Numbered from the stretch's first letter, positions 1-10,066 are shown. The stretch is DNA of 64,000 bases from Streptomyces fagopyri (GCF_009498275.1 NZ_CP045643.1:3968001-4032000), one strand, 5' to 3'. The notes: a model not told the origin generated them from the sequence alone. A program made the numbers and translations.

Positions 1-1
1 C

Positions 2-70
2 CGCTGTCTGTCGCGCTGGCCGCACCTGTCCGGCGACGCCCTGCTCACATGCCCCCTGCCCAAAGTCTGA
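2..70 (+). CDS. C-terminal end of an unidentified gene cut by the left edge
   Basis: An open frame enters from the left edge and stops at a TGA ending at base 70, giving 22 residues that finish in PLPKV. Nineteen of the 22 codons end in G or C, as expected for Streptomyces coding DNA, and the next gene starts 183 bases later on the same strand. The piece is too short to assign to a family, and a chance open frame is possible. Confidence 0.35.
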   Translation, partial: RCLSRWPHLSGDALLTCPLPKV

Positions 71-108
71 CCGTCTTGCCCTTCTTCGGCCACCACGCAC
101 CCCCAGCC

Positions 109-202
109 TGTGGACAACACTCGCGGAAACTCGCCCGACCAATCCCACAAATCGGTCATATTTACTCCTAGTCTGACATTGCGCTCGTCCATCCTGTCCA
201 CA
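109..202. promoter_or_regulatory. Two DnaA-box-like sequences in an AT-richer leader
   Basis: TGTGGACAA at 109-117 is the complement of TTGTCCACA, the preferred Streptomyces DnaA box, and CTGTCCACA at 194-202 differs from it by one base. They face each other across an unusually AT-rich stretch (about 150-180) just upstream of the dehydrogenase-like gene. There are only two boxes and no dnaA or dnaN nearby, so this is not oriC. It could be a DnaA titration or regulatory site, or chance. Confidence 0.3.
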
Positions 203-252
203 GGACTTGCGCACCTGTCCCGCTTCGGTTACTGGGAAGGACGGCCCACGCC

Positions 253-1461
253 ATGCCCGCAGATCTCGCCGTCATCGGACTCGGTCATCTCGGCCTGCCC
301 CTGGCCCAGGCCGCCGTCGCCGCCGGCGTCTCCACACTCGGCTACAAGACCGGGCCGGAAGGCGGCTCACTCACCCCCGCCGAACTGCGCCGGATGCTCT
401 CGGGGGGCTTCCGGCCGACCACCGACGCGGCCGAACTCGGCCGTGTCCGCACCGCCGTCATCTGCGCCCCGACCCCACCGGGACCCGACGGCGCGCACGA
501 CCTGGCCCAGGTGGCCTCCGCCGCCCGCACCCTGGCCGCGCACCTGCGGCCGCACACCACGGTGATCCTGGAGTCGCCGGTGCACCCCGGGACCACGGAC
601 GACTTCCTGCTCCCCCTCCTCGAAGACGGCTCGGGGCTGCGCGCGGGACGCGACTTCCACCTCGCGTACTCGCCCAGCCGGGTCGACCCCGGCAACCGTG
701 ACTTCGGCCCGGCGAACACCCCCAAGATCATCGGCGGCCTCACTCCGGCCTGCACCGAGTCGGCCGCCGCCTTCTACGGCCGCCTCACGGACAAGGTCGT
801 CCGCGCGCGGGGACCACGCGAGGCGGAGACCGTGCAGCTTCTGGAGACCAACTACCGGCACGTGAACATCGCCCTGGTCAACGAGATGGCCGTGCTCTGC
901 CACGACCTGGGCGTCGACCTGTGGGACGTCATCCGCTGCGCCGAGACCAAGCCGTTCGGCTTCCAGGCGTTCCGGCCGGGCCCCGGCGTCGGCGGGCACG
1001 GCATCCCCCAGGACCTGACCGGCCGCGCGCCCCGCTCCCTGCGCATGGTCGAACTGGCCCAGCAGGTCAACAGCCACATGCCGCAGTACGTCATCCAGCG
1101 CGCCGCCGCCCTCCTCAACGAGCACGGCAAATCGGCCCGTGCCGCACGCGTGCTCCTGCTCGGGGTCACCTACAAGGCCGATCTCGCGGACCAACAGGGC
1201 ACGCCCGCCCACGAGATCGCCCTGCGCCTGATGGAACTCGGCGCGTCCGTCAGTTACCACGACCCGCTCGTCCCCGCCTGGAGCGTCCTCGGCCACCCCG
1301 TCCCCCGCGCCGACTCGCTCTACGAGGCCGCCGCCGACGCCGACCTCACGATCCTGCTCCAGCAGCACCGGACGTACGACCTCCAGGGCCTGTCCGTGAA
1401 GGCCCAGCTCCTCCTGGACACGCGCGGTGCGACTCCCACGGGGGCGGCGCACCGACTCTGA
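253..1461 (+). CDS. UDP-glucose/GDP-mannose dehydrogenase-family protein with substituted catalytic residues
   Basis: The 402-residue protein has the full architecture of nucleotide-sugar dehydrogenases: an N-terminal Rossmann fold with G9-x-G11-x-x-G14, a central helical domain and a C-terminal UDP-binding domain around LLLGVTYKADLADQQGTP. Active members oxidise UDP-sugars in two steps with a Thr, a Glu, a Lys, an Asn and a nucleophilic Cys. Here those positions read Pro109 (SPV for STV), Ser142 (SPSR for SPER), Gln195 and Thr199 (QLLET for KLLEN) and Gly250 (GGHGIPQD for GGHCIP.D). The fold is intact but the chemistry should be lost, so a binding or regulatory role is inferred. The start is an ATG with a GGAAGG ribosome-binding site about 13 bases upstream. 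No partner biosynthetic genes are visible. Confidence 0.85.
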   Translation: MPADLAVIGLGHLGLPLAQAAVAAGVSTLGYKTGPEGGSLTPAELRRMLSGGFRPTTDAAELGRVRTAVICAPTPPGPDGAHDLAQVASAARTLAAHLRPHTTVILESPVHPGTTDDFLLPLLEDGSGLRAGRDFHLAYSPSRVDPGNRDFGPANTPKIIGGLTPACTESAAAFYGRLTDKVVRARGPREAETVQLLETNYRHVNIALVNEMAVLCHDLGVDLWDVIRCAETKPFGFQAFRPGPGVGGHGIPQDLTGRAPRSLRMVELAQQVNSHMPQYVIQRAAALLNEHGKSARAARVLLLGVTYKADLADQQGTPAHEIALRLMELGASVSYHDPLVPAWSVLGHPVPRADSLYEAAADADLTILLQQHRTYDLQGLSVKAQLLLDTRGATPTGAAHRL

Positions 1462-1583
1462 CCCGGCCGAAATCCCCGACGAGATGTCAGTGCCCCCTGT
1501 TAATGTGCGTCAGCTCTCGCACACACGTACGCCCGCGTCCCGGGCGCTCTCAGGTGTGCGCTCACGTCCCCGGGGGGAACCAC

Positions 1584-2162
1584 ATGAGTCAGCCGACACC
1601 GCCGCCCGTCCCACCGGCCGGCAACCCGTACGCGGGCGAGCCCGCCGACCGGCCGCCCGTCCCGCAGCAGGGCGTCCCGCAGCAAGATGCCCCGGCCGCC
1701 CCGCAGGGCGCGCCCCAGCCGGGCTTCCCTGTCGCACCCTTCGCCCCGGCCGCCCCGGCGCGCGGCAACTTCGCGCTCGGTCTCGCCGCCGCCCTCGGTG
1801 CCGGCCTGGTCTCCGCCGTCCTGTACGGCATCGTCATCGGCCTGACCAAGCACGAGATCGGCTATGCCGCCGTCGGTGTCGGCTTCCTCGTCGGCATCGC
1901 CGCGGGCCGCGCCGGCGGCCGCAGCCAGAGCCTGCCGGTCGCCGGAGTGATCTTCTCCGTCGCCGCGATCTATCTCGGCCAGCTGATCGGCGAGGCCATG
2001 ATCATCGCCAAACAGGTCGGCGTCGGCTTCAACGAGGTCTTCTTCGACCACCTCGGCTTCGTCCAGGACTCCTGGAAGGCCGACGCGGACCCGCTGACCT
2101 TCGTCTTCTTCGCGGTCGCGGCGTACGTGGCGTTCCAGTCCGCCCGCAAGGCCGGACTCTGA
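1584..2162 (+). CDS. Small membrane protein with proline-rich cytoplasmic tail
   Basis: The predicted protein has 192 residues. About the first 60 are Pro/Gln/Ala-rich (PPPVPPAG, PQQGVPQQ), as in many Streptomyces proteins with disordered N-terminal tails. The rest holds three or four hydrophobic segments: NFALGLAAALGAGLVSAVLY, a stretch around GYAAVGVGFLVGIAAG, VAGVIFSVAAIYLGQLIGEA and a last one near FVFFAVAAYVAF. The ATG follows a GGGGGGA ribosome-binding site. It stands alone, and its transcript runs toward the 74-bp palindrome. I recognise no family and infer no function beyond membrane location. Confidence 0.8.
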   Translation: MSQPTPPPVPPAGNPYAGEPADRPPVPQQGVPQQDAPAAPQGAPQPGFPVAPFAPAAPARGNFALGLAAALGAGLVSAVLYGIVIGLTKHEIGYAAVGVGFLVGIAAGRAGGRSQSLPVAGVIFSVAAIYLGQLIGEAMIIAKQVGVGFNEVFFDHLGFVQDSWKADADPLTFVFFAVAAYVAFQSARKAGL

Positions 2163-2434
2163 CACTGCCCGTCCGCCTCTTCCCGATGCCGCCGGGCCTG
2201 CCGTCCGCGCCGCGCGGGGAGGGCCTGGACGGCCTTCGGCGCCCGGGGCGCCACCACGGCGGCGCGGGCCTCCCAGCGACTCGGCCACGGCCCGCGCGCC
2301 GCCGCGGCCGACGGCCTCACACCCCCGGGCGACTGGGTCACCGCCTCCGGTTTCTGGGCGTCCCGAGCCGTCACCGGTCCCGCCGGCACGGTCTGGTCCC
2401 CGTGGGCGTCGCCGAGCTGCCGTCAGCCGGCTGA

Positions 2435-2508
2435 CGCACCGGTCTGTACGGGTGAAGGGGCCGTCCACCAGCTGGTGGACGGCCCCTTCACCCGTACAGA
2501 CCGGTGCG
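2435..2508. terminator. 74-bp perfect palindrome between convergent genes
   Basis: Two 37-base arms match perfectly with no spacer, centred between 2471 and 2472 (ACCAG|CTGGT). The arms are G/C-rich with no U-tract. It lies between the membrane-protein gene on the plus strand and guaB3 on the minus strand, ending 20 bases past the guaB3 stop, so it can fold in either transcript and most likely acts as a bidirectional terminator. The length and perfection are unusual. Confidence 0.8.
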
Positions 2509-2528
2509 GGCCCGGCGGGCCCGCCCGG

Positions 2529-3653
2529 CTACCGCTTGTGCTGCGAGTCCGCGACCGTCACCTCGACGCGCTGGAACTCCTTGAGCTCGCTGTAGCCGGT
2601 GGTGGCCATGGCACGGCGCAGGGCACCGAAGATGTTCATGGAGCCGTCCGGGATGTGCGACGGGCCGGTGAGGATCTCCTCGATGGTGCCGACGGTGCCG
2701 AGGTCGACCTTCTTGCCGCGCGGCAGCTCCTCGTTGACCGCCTCCATGCCCCAGTGGTGGCCCTTGCCGGGCGCGTCCGTGGCACGGGCGAGCGGGGAGC
2801 CCATCATCACCGAGTCGGCGCCGCACGCGATGGCCTTGGGGAGGTCGCCGGACCAGCCGACGCCGCCGTCGGCGATCACGTGCACGTACCGGCCGCCGGA
2901 CTCGTCCATGTAGTCGCGGCGGGCCGCGGCCACGTCGGCGACGGCGGTGGCCATCGGGACCTGGATGCCCAGCACGTTGCGCGTGGTGTGCGCCGCGCCG
3001 CCGCCGAAGCCCACCAGGACACCCGCCGCGCCGGTGCGCATCAGGTGCAGGGCCGCGGTGTACGTGGCGCAGCCGCCGACGATGACGGGGACATCCAGCT
3101 CGTAGATGAACTGCTTGAGGTTCAGCGGCTCGGCGGCGCCCGAGACGTGCTCCGCCGACACGGTCGTACCGCGGATGACGAAGATGTCCACACCCGCGTC
3201 GACGACGGCCTTGGAGAACTGCGCCGTGCGCTGCGGGGACAGCGCGGCGGCGGTGACGACTCCCGAGTCGCGCACCTCCTTGATGCGCTGCCCGATCAGC
3301 TCCTCCTTGATGGGAGCCGCGTAGATCTCCTGCAGACGACGGGTCGCGGTCTCCGCGTCCAGCGCGGCGATCTCGTCGAGCAGCGGCTGCGGGTCCTCGT
3401 ACCTCGTCCACAGGCCTTCGAGGTTGAGGACGCCCAGGCCGCCCAGCTCGCCGATACGGATCGCGGTGGCCGGGGAGACGACCGAGTCCATCGGGGCGGC
3501 CAGGAACGGCAGCTCGAAGCGGTAGGCGTCGATCTGCCAGGCGATCGAGACCTCCTTCGGGTCCCGCGTACGGCGGCTCGGGACGACGGCGATGTCGTCG
3601 AAGGCGTACGCCCGCCGGCCGCGCTTGCCGCGCCCGATCTCGATCTCAGTCAC
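2529..3653 (-). CDS. guaB3: GuaB3 family IMP dehydrogenase-related protein
   Basis: The 374-residue (beta/alpha)8-barrel protein belongs to the IMP dehydrogenase/GMP reductase superfamily and lacks the CBS pair found in GuaB. Phosphate-site motifs are clear (VIADGGVGWSGDLPKAIACG, MMGSPLA). The catalytic loop, GPGSICTTR in the neighbouring GuaB, reads GGGAAHTTR here, so His222 sits where IMP dehydrogenase has its nucleophilic Cys. A conventional dehydrogenase reaction is therefore doubtful and the activity is unresolved. It follows guaB on the same strand after a hairpin, the arrangement seen in Mycobacterium (guaB2-guaB3). The ATG (MTEIEIGRG) gives the normal family length. Confidence 0.9.
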   Translation of the reverse strand: MTEIEIGRGKRGRRAYAFDDIAVVPSRRTRDPKEVSIAWQIDAYRFELPFLAAPMDSVVSPATAIRIGELGGLGVLNLEGLWTRYEDPQPLLDEIAALDAETATRRLQEIYAAPIKEELIGQRIKEVRDSGVVTAAALSPQRTAQFSKAVVDAGVDIFVIRGTTVSAEHVSGAAEPLNLKQFIYELDVPVIVGGCATYTAALHLMRTGAAGVLVGFGGGAAHTTRNVLGIQVPMATAVADVAAARRDYMDESGGRYVHVIADGGVGWSGDLPKAIACGADSVMMGSPLARATDAPGKGHHWGMEAVNEELPRGKKVDLGTVGTIEEILTGPSHIPDGSMNIFGALRRAMATTGYSELKEFQRVEVTVADSQHKR

Positions 3654-3714
3654 GTGTGTGGCCTTTCCCTCTTCGGTTCTGCGCCTTCCAGTATCCCCGA
3701 CGCCTACGACGAGA

Positions 3715-3739
3715 GCGGTCCCGGAACCTCCGGGACCGC
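3715..3739 (-). terminator. Hairpin after guaB
   Basis: Perfect arms GCGGTCCCGG and CCGGGACCGC flank a five-base loop, of which the outer A-T can also pair. It lies about 55 bases past the guaB stop and 62 before guaB3, so it probably ends or attenuates the guaB transcript. Confidence 0.7.
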
Positions 3740-3792
3740 CCTTGTTCGGGCTTCACGCACGCGTGGAGCTCTGTACGGCTGCTTGGTGACCG

Positions 3793-5820
<2,028 letters not shown>

Positions 5821-6396
5821 CTACTGCTCCGCCAGCGCCCGCAGCCGGCTCAGCGCCCGGTGCTGAGCCACCCGGACCGCTCCCGGGGACATCCCCAGCA
5901 TCTGGCCCGTCTCCTCGGCCGTGAGGCCCACCGCGATACGCAGCAGAAGCAGCTCGCGCTGGTTCTCGGGGAGGTTGGCCATCAGTTTCTTGGCCCATTC
6001 GGCGTCGCTGCTGAGCAGCGCGCGCTCCTCGGGACCGAGGGAGTCGTCGGGGCGCTCGGGCATCTCGTCCGAGGGAACCGCCGTCGACCCGGGATGACGC
6101 ATCGCGGCGCGCTGCAGGTCAGCGACCTTGTGCGCGGCGATGGCGAAGACGAAGGCTTCGAAGGGCCGCCCGGTGTCCTTGTAACGCGGCAGGGCGAGGA
6201 GCACCGCGACGCAGACCTCCTGCGCCAGGTCCTCCACGAAGTGCCGCGCGTCGCCCGGCAGCCGGGACAGACGCGTGCGGCAGTAGCGCAATGCCAGAGG
6301 ATGAACATGAGCGAGCAGGTCGTGTGTGGCCTGCTCGTCGCCGTCGACCGCGCGATGGACGAGCGCACCGATCACCGTCGTCTCGTCGTCACGCAT
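5821..6396 (-). CDS. shbA: ECF-family RNA polymerase sigma factor, ShbA/SigD-like
   Basis: This 191-residue group 4 sigma factor has region 2 ([10 protein letters not shown] through [18 protein letters not shown] and [17 protein letters not shown]) and region 4 with a helix-turn-helix ([29 protein letters not shown]). In Streptomyces griseus, ShbA drives transcription of the principal sigma gene hrdB. This gene has the same neighbourhood, between guaB and bldM, and SigD of Mycobacterium lies in the matching place near guaB2. The assignment to ShbA rests on that context and on my memory of the family. I chose the ATG at MRDDETT; an in-frame ATG at 6486 after GGGAGGG would add 30 residues. No anti-sigma gene is adjacent. 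Confidence 0.85.
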   Translation of the reverse strand: MRDDETTVIGALVHRAVDGDEQATHDLLAHVHPLALRYCRTRLSRLPGDARHFVEDLAQEVCVAVLLALPRYKDTGRPFEAFVFAIAAHKVADLQRAAMRHPGSTAVPSDEMPERPDDSLGPEERALLSSDAEWAKKLMANLPENQRELLLLRIAVGLTAEETGQMLGMSPGAVRVAQHRALSRLRALAEQ

Positions 6397-6652
6397 CGGT
6401 CCATGGTGCCTTGGCGTCGTTCTGTCCGTGGCACCGCGTCCGTAGTTGTGCACCGAAGCGTTATGAGCAGGTGCGCCGGAACTCATCTCCTGCGCCCTCC
6501 CCTTCCGCTCGACCGACTCGTCCCCGAGGAACTCCACACCTCAAGGATGCGGCATCGGCGGCGAAACGAGCAGCGGGCACCCGGCGCGCCCCCTTGTCGG
6601 CCCCGCCCGCCACACGGCAGGCGGGGTGCGTCGTACCCCCGGGACGGCTCAC

Positions 6653-7264
6653 CTAGCGGACCAGACCCCACCGGAAACCGAGCGCCACGGCGTGCGCGCG
6701 GTCCGAGGCGCCGAGCTTCTTGAAGAGCCGCCGGGCGTGCGTCTTCACGGTGTCCTCGGAGAGGAACAGCTCGCGGCCGATCTCCGCGTTGGAGCGGCCG
6801 TGACTCATGCCTTCGAGCACCTGGATCTCACGCGCGGTGAGCGTGGGCGCGGCACCCATCTCGGCCGAGCGCAGTCTGCGCGGGGCGAGCCGCCAGGTCG
6901 GGTCGGCGAGCGCCTGGGTCACGGTCGCGCGCAGCTCCGCCCGGGAGGCGTCCTTGTGCAGATAGCCGCGGGCCCCGGCGGCGACGGCGAGCGCCACACC
7001 GTCCAGGTCCTCGGCCACGGTGAGCATGATGATGCGCGCACCGGGGTCGGCGGACAGCAGCCGCCGAACGGTCTCGACGCCGCCCAGACCGGGCATGCGT
7101 ACGTCCATCAGAATCAGGTCCGAACGGTCGGCGCCCCATCGGCGGAGCACCTCTTCTCCGTTGGCCGCAGTCGTCACGCGCTCGACGCCGGGCACGGTCG
7201 CCACCGCACGGCGGAGCGCCTCTCGGGCAAGCGGGGAGTCGTCGCAGACGAGGACGGATGTCAT
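6653..7264 (-). CDS. bldM: Developmental response regulator BldM
   Basis: The 203-residue orphan response regulator has a receiver domain (residues 1-120, with Asp54 at the phosphorylation position in LILMDVRMPG) and a LuxR-type helix-turn-helix at the C-terminus (LTAREIQVLEGMSHGRSNAE ... TVKTHARRLFKKLG). In Streptomyces, BldM controls aerial hypha and sporulation genes, as a homodimer or as a heterodimer with WhiI, and does not depend on classical phosphorylation. No sensor kinase gene is adjacent. The start is the ATG at MTSVLVCDDS; upstream in-frame codons would add sequence foreign to receiver domains. A sigma-BldN-type promoter lies 134 bases upstream. It is divergent from whiD. Confidence 0.96.
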   Translation of the reverse strand: MTSVLVCDDSPLAREALRRAVATVPGVERVTTAANGEEVLRRWGADRSDLILMDVRMPGLGGVETVRRLLSADPGARIIMLTVAEDLDGVALAVAAGARGYLHKDASRAELRATVTQALADPTWRLAPRRLRSAEMGAAPTLTAREIQVLEGMSHGRSNAEIGRELFLSEDTVKTHARRLFKKLGASDRAHAVALGFRWGLVR

Positions 7265-7397
7265 GGCCGCCCTCCGCAGCTGATGCGCGTCACCTTGAGC
7301 CTCCAGGCTGGTACGAATCGTCACCTGTGCGGTCGACACTCGCCGACGGAAACTGCCGTCTGCCCGAGCGCTTGTTCCTTCAACCGCCTCGTCACTC

Positions 7398-7425
7398 TCA
7401 ACGATGGTCACTCGAAAGAGTTACG
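7398..7425 (-). promoter_or_regulatory. sigma-BldN-type promoter of bldM (bldMp1)
   Basis: Read on the minus strand the sequence is CGTAAC, sixteen bases, then CGTTGA. This matches the described consensus of promoters used by the developmental ECF sigma factor BldN, whose known target is bldM. The -10 lies about 134 bases before the bldM ATG. The rest of the 390-base bldM-whiD interval (7265-7654) is AT-richer than its surroundings and must also hold the whiD promoters, for which I see no confident match. Confidence 0.85.
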
Positions 7426-7654
7426 GGGCAGCCGGTCATCTTCGGCACTCTACGTGAGGGCACGGACACGGTGCAGACATGCGCAACGGACCCTCAATCT
7501 TTCAACACAACCTATGCCCCATTCAGCCTGTTTTCTTCCCATTTACTGGTGTCTGCGGCTAGATTCGCAATGAGTCATATTTTCATCTCCTTAGATCGTA
7601 GATGTACGGTCGGTGGGCACAGAGCATCCCAGAACGGCAACAAGGGGACACGCA

Positions 7655-7984
7655 ATGGCAGATTTCTCCCGCCTTCCCGGTCCGAACGCGGATCTCTGGG
7701 ACTGGCAGCTCCTCGCGGCATGCCGTGGGGTCGACAGCTCGCTCTTCTTCCATCCGGAGGGCGAGCGCGGTGCGGCACGGAGCGCTCGCGAGAACTCGGC
7801 CAAAGAGGTCTGTATGCGATGCCCGGTACGCGCTCAGTGCGCCGCTCACGCGCTGGCGGTGCGCGAGCCGTACGGGGTGTGGGGCGGCCTGACCGAGGAC
7901 GAGCGCGAAGAACTCATGGGACGGGCACGGAATCGCCTGGTGACGGCGTCGGCCACCGGGAGCGGCTCCGCTTCGAACACTTGA
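7655..7984 (+). CDS. whiD: WhiB-family iron-sulfur transcription factor WhiD
   Basis: The 109-residue Wbl protein carries the four invariant cysteines at positions 23, 53, 56 and 62 (C-x29-C-x2-C-x5-C) that hold a [4Fe-4S] cluster, followed by the GVWGG turn and a basic tail (GRARNRL). WhiD is needed for late sporulation, spore wall thickness and septum placement in Streptomyces, and Wbl proteins act by binding region 4 of the principal sigma factor. Spacing and sequence match WhiD rather than other Wbl paralogues. The ATG at MADFSRLPG follows AAGGGG; an earlier in-frame ATG at 7613 lacks support. It is divergent from bldM, as in Streptomyces coelicolor. Confidence 0.96.
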   Translation: MADFSRLPGPNADLWDWQLLAACRGVDSSLFFHPEGERGAARSARENSAKEVCMRCPVRAQCAAHALAVREPYGVWGGLTEDEREELMGRARNRLVTASATGSGSASNT

Positions 7985-8125
7985 AGGAACGTTTCTGCAT
8001 TGATGAGTCCGCAGCCGGGCGCACAGGCGTGCCTCTGACTCGGGCGCGCGTTGGCATGCCCTCGAACGGGCGCGCGCACGCGCGTCCCTGACGTGTGCGC
8101 GGCCGCCTGTGGCCCTCCGCCGCCG

Positions 8126-9022
8126 TCAGCGGGCCGCGGCCCGGGCCAACTGGTCCAGCGTCGCCGCCACCGCCGGTACCTGGGCGAGGTCCGGCAGCGT
8201 CAGCGCGACGATCTCCCGCCGTACCGCCGGCTCCACGGTCACGGCGCAGGCGCCCTTGGGGCGTACGGACTCGATCGCGAGCTCCGGCAGCACCGCGACG
8301 CCGAGACCCGCGCCGACCAGCCCGACCACCGCGGGATAGTCGTCGGTGGCGAAGTCGATGCGGGGCACGAAGCCCTCGCGGCGGCAGACCTCCACGAGTT
8401 GACCCCGGCACCGCGGGCAGCCCGCGATCCACGGCTCCCCGGCGAGTTCGCCTATCGTGACCGACCCCGCGCGGGCGAGCCGGTGCCCCTCCGGGACCAG
8501 CCCGACCAGCCGGTCGCGCAGCAGCGGCCGTACGACCAGGTCGTCCCACTCCTCGACGCCCGCCGCCCCCTCGTAGCGGAACGCGAGCGCGATGTCGCAG
8601 TCGCCGTCGCGCAGCTTGTCGACGGACTCGGGCGGCTCGGCCTCCTCCAGGGAGACCCGGGTGCCGGGATGCGCGGCGCGCAGGGCGGCCAGGGCCGTGG
8701 GGACGAGGGTCGAACTGCCGCTGGGGAAGGAGACGAGCCGGACCCGGCCCGCGCGCAGGCCCGCGATCGCGGCGACCTCCTCCTCGGCGGCGGTCAGCCC
8801 CGCGATGATGCCGGCGGCGTGCCGGGCCAGCGCCTCGCCCGCCTGGGTCAGGCGCATCTCACGGCCCGTGCGGATCAGCAGCGGCGTGCCGACGGACGAT
8901 TCGAGCGCCTTCATCTGCTGACTGACGGCCGGCTGGGTGCAGCCCAGTTCGCGTCCCGCCGCGGAGAAGGAACCGGTGGCGGCGACGGCGCGCAGTACAC
9001 GGAGATGACGAGCCTCGATCAC
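8126..9022 (-). CDS. LysR-family transcriptional regulator
   Basis: The 298-residue protein has an N-terminal winged helix-turn-helix (HLRVLRAVAATGSFSAAGRE, CTQPAVSQQMKALE) and a periplasmic-binding-protein-like effector domain. The pair CPRCRGQLVEVC in the effector domain is cysteine-rich, which is unusual for the family and could respond to redox or metal; this is inference. The likely start is GTG. There is no ribosome-binding site, but TATGCT lies six bases upstream, so the mRNA may be leaderless. It is divergent from the MOSC-domain gene, its probable regulatory neighbour given the usual LysR arrangement. The effector is unknown. Confidence 0.88.
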   Translation of the reverse strand: MIEARHLRVLRAVAATGSFSAAGRELGCTQPAVSQQMKALESSVGTPLLIRTGREMRLTQAGEALARHAAGIIAGLTAAEEEVAAIAGLRAGRVRLVSFPSGSSTLVPTALAALRAAHPGTRVSLEEAEPPESVDKLRDGDCDIALAFRYEGAAGVEEWDDLVVRPLLRDRLVGLVPEGHRLARAGSVTIGELAGEPWIAGCPRCRGQLVEVCRREGFVPRIDFATDDYPAVVGLVGAGLGVAVLPELAIESVRPKGACAVTVEPAVRREIVALTLPDLAQVPAVAATLDQLARAAAR

Positions 9023-9106
9023 CGTTCGAGCATAAGCGCTACTTGGGTACGGTGGCGAATATCGCGTCGGTGCTTTGGCCCGCATCGCCCCGGGGCCGTC
9101 CCCTGA

Positions 9107-9207
9107 TCCCCGGTGGACCGGCGGCGCGGTGCCGGGCGGGGTGCGCCGCGAGGCGGAGGCTTCCCCTCGTACGCGGCGTGTCCGGTCGATCCGACGACGC
9201 GGCGAGG
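9107..9207. repeat. Dispersed intergenic repeat, copy A
   Basis: This 101-base segment resembles 29407-29506. Both open with TCCCCGGTGGA(C/T)CGGCG and close with a shared block ending in GACGCGGCGAGG, with diverged middles of nearly equal length. The copy lies in the spacer between the LysR and MOSC genes and shows no coding signal. The function is unknown. Confidence 0.6.
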
Positions 9208-9266
9208 TGCTGTGACGGTCGTCGCGCGCACGCCGGGGATCACCGGACAGCCCTTAGCGTGCTGTC

Positions 9267-10004
9267 ATGCAGCTTCTGTCTCTGAACGTGGGCCGTCCGC
9301 TCGCCGTCCCTCACACGGACCCGGCCGTGGGGGTGACCGGTATCGACAAGCGGCCGGTGGCCGGGCCGGTGCGGGTGACGGCGCCCGGCCCCAAGGGGGT
9401 CGGTGCGAGCGGTCTGGCCGGGGACACCGTGTGCGACCTGCGCCACCACGGCGGGGACGACCAGGCGGTCTACGCGGTCGCCCGCGAGGATCTCGACGAC
9501 TGGGAGCGCGAGCTCGGCCGGCCGCTGGTGAACGGCGCCTTCGGCGAGAACCTCACGACGCGGGGGCTCGACGTGTCCGGCGCGCGGATCGGTGAGCGCT
9601 GGCGCGTCGGTTCCGAGCTGGTCCTGGAGGTCACCTCCGGACGCATCCCCTGCCGTACGTTCCAGGAGCACCTCGGGGAGCGGGGCTGGGTGAAGCGTTT
9701 CACCCGCAAGGCCGCGCCCGGCGCGTATCTGCGGGTGATCGAGCCGGGCGAGATCCGCGCGGGCGACCCGATCGAGGTCGTGCACCGGCCTGAGCACGAG
9801 GTGACGGTCGCGGTCGAGTTCCGCGCCATGACGACCGAACGCGAGCTGTTGCCAAGGCTGTTGGCCGCGGGCCCGGCGCTGCATCCGGAGGCGTCGGCGG
9901 CGGCCGAGAAGTACGTGGCGCGACAGGGCGGACAGTTGTCGGCACAGCACGCGGGGGGCGCGGCCGGCGACAACGTCGGCACCGCGGGCGCGGGACGCGT
10001 GTAA
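9267..10004 (+). CDS. MOSC-domain protein (YiiM-like)
   Basis: The 245-residue protein has a MOSC domain, the molybdenum-cofactor sulfurase C-terminal fold. The probable sulfur- or metal-carrying Cys is in SGRIPCRTFQEHLGE, and the conserved block HGGDDQAVYAVAREDLDDWE marks the YiiM branch, which in other bacteria detoxifies N-hydroxylated bases using molybdenum cofactor. The C-terminus (after about residue 215) is Ala/Gly-rich and probably disordered. The ATG gives the expected MQLLSLNVGRP start. It is divergent from the LysR gene, with the repeat copy in between. The substrate here is inferred only from the family. Confidence 0.88.
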   Translation: MQLLSLNVGRPLAVPHTDPAVGVTGIDKRPVAGPVRVTAPGPKGVGASGLAGDTVCDLRHHGGDDQAVYAVAREDLDDWERELGRPLVNGAFGENLTTRGLDVSGARIGERWRVGSELVLEVTSGRIPCRTFQEHLGERGWVKRFTRKAAPGAYLRVIEPGEIRAGDPIEVVHRPEHEVTVAVEFRAMTTERELLPRLLAAGPALHPEASAAAEKYVARQGGQLSAQHAGGAAGDNVGTAGAGRV

Positions 10005-10066
10005 CGGCACCGGGGACCTGACGGCGGGGGGCGCGGCGCACCTGGTCAGGTCACTAGCCTTGGGCC

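Noticed and set aside
109..202. Replication origin
   Set aside because: Only two DnaA-like boxes and no dnaA or dnaN; Streptomyces oriC has many clustered boxes.
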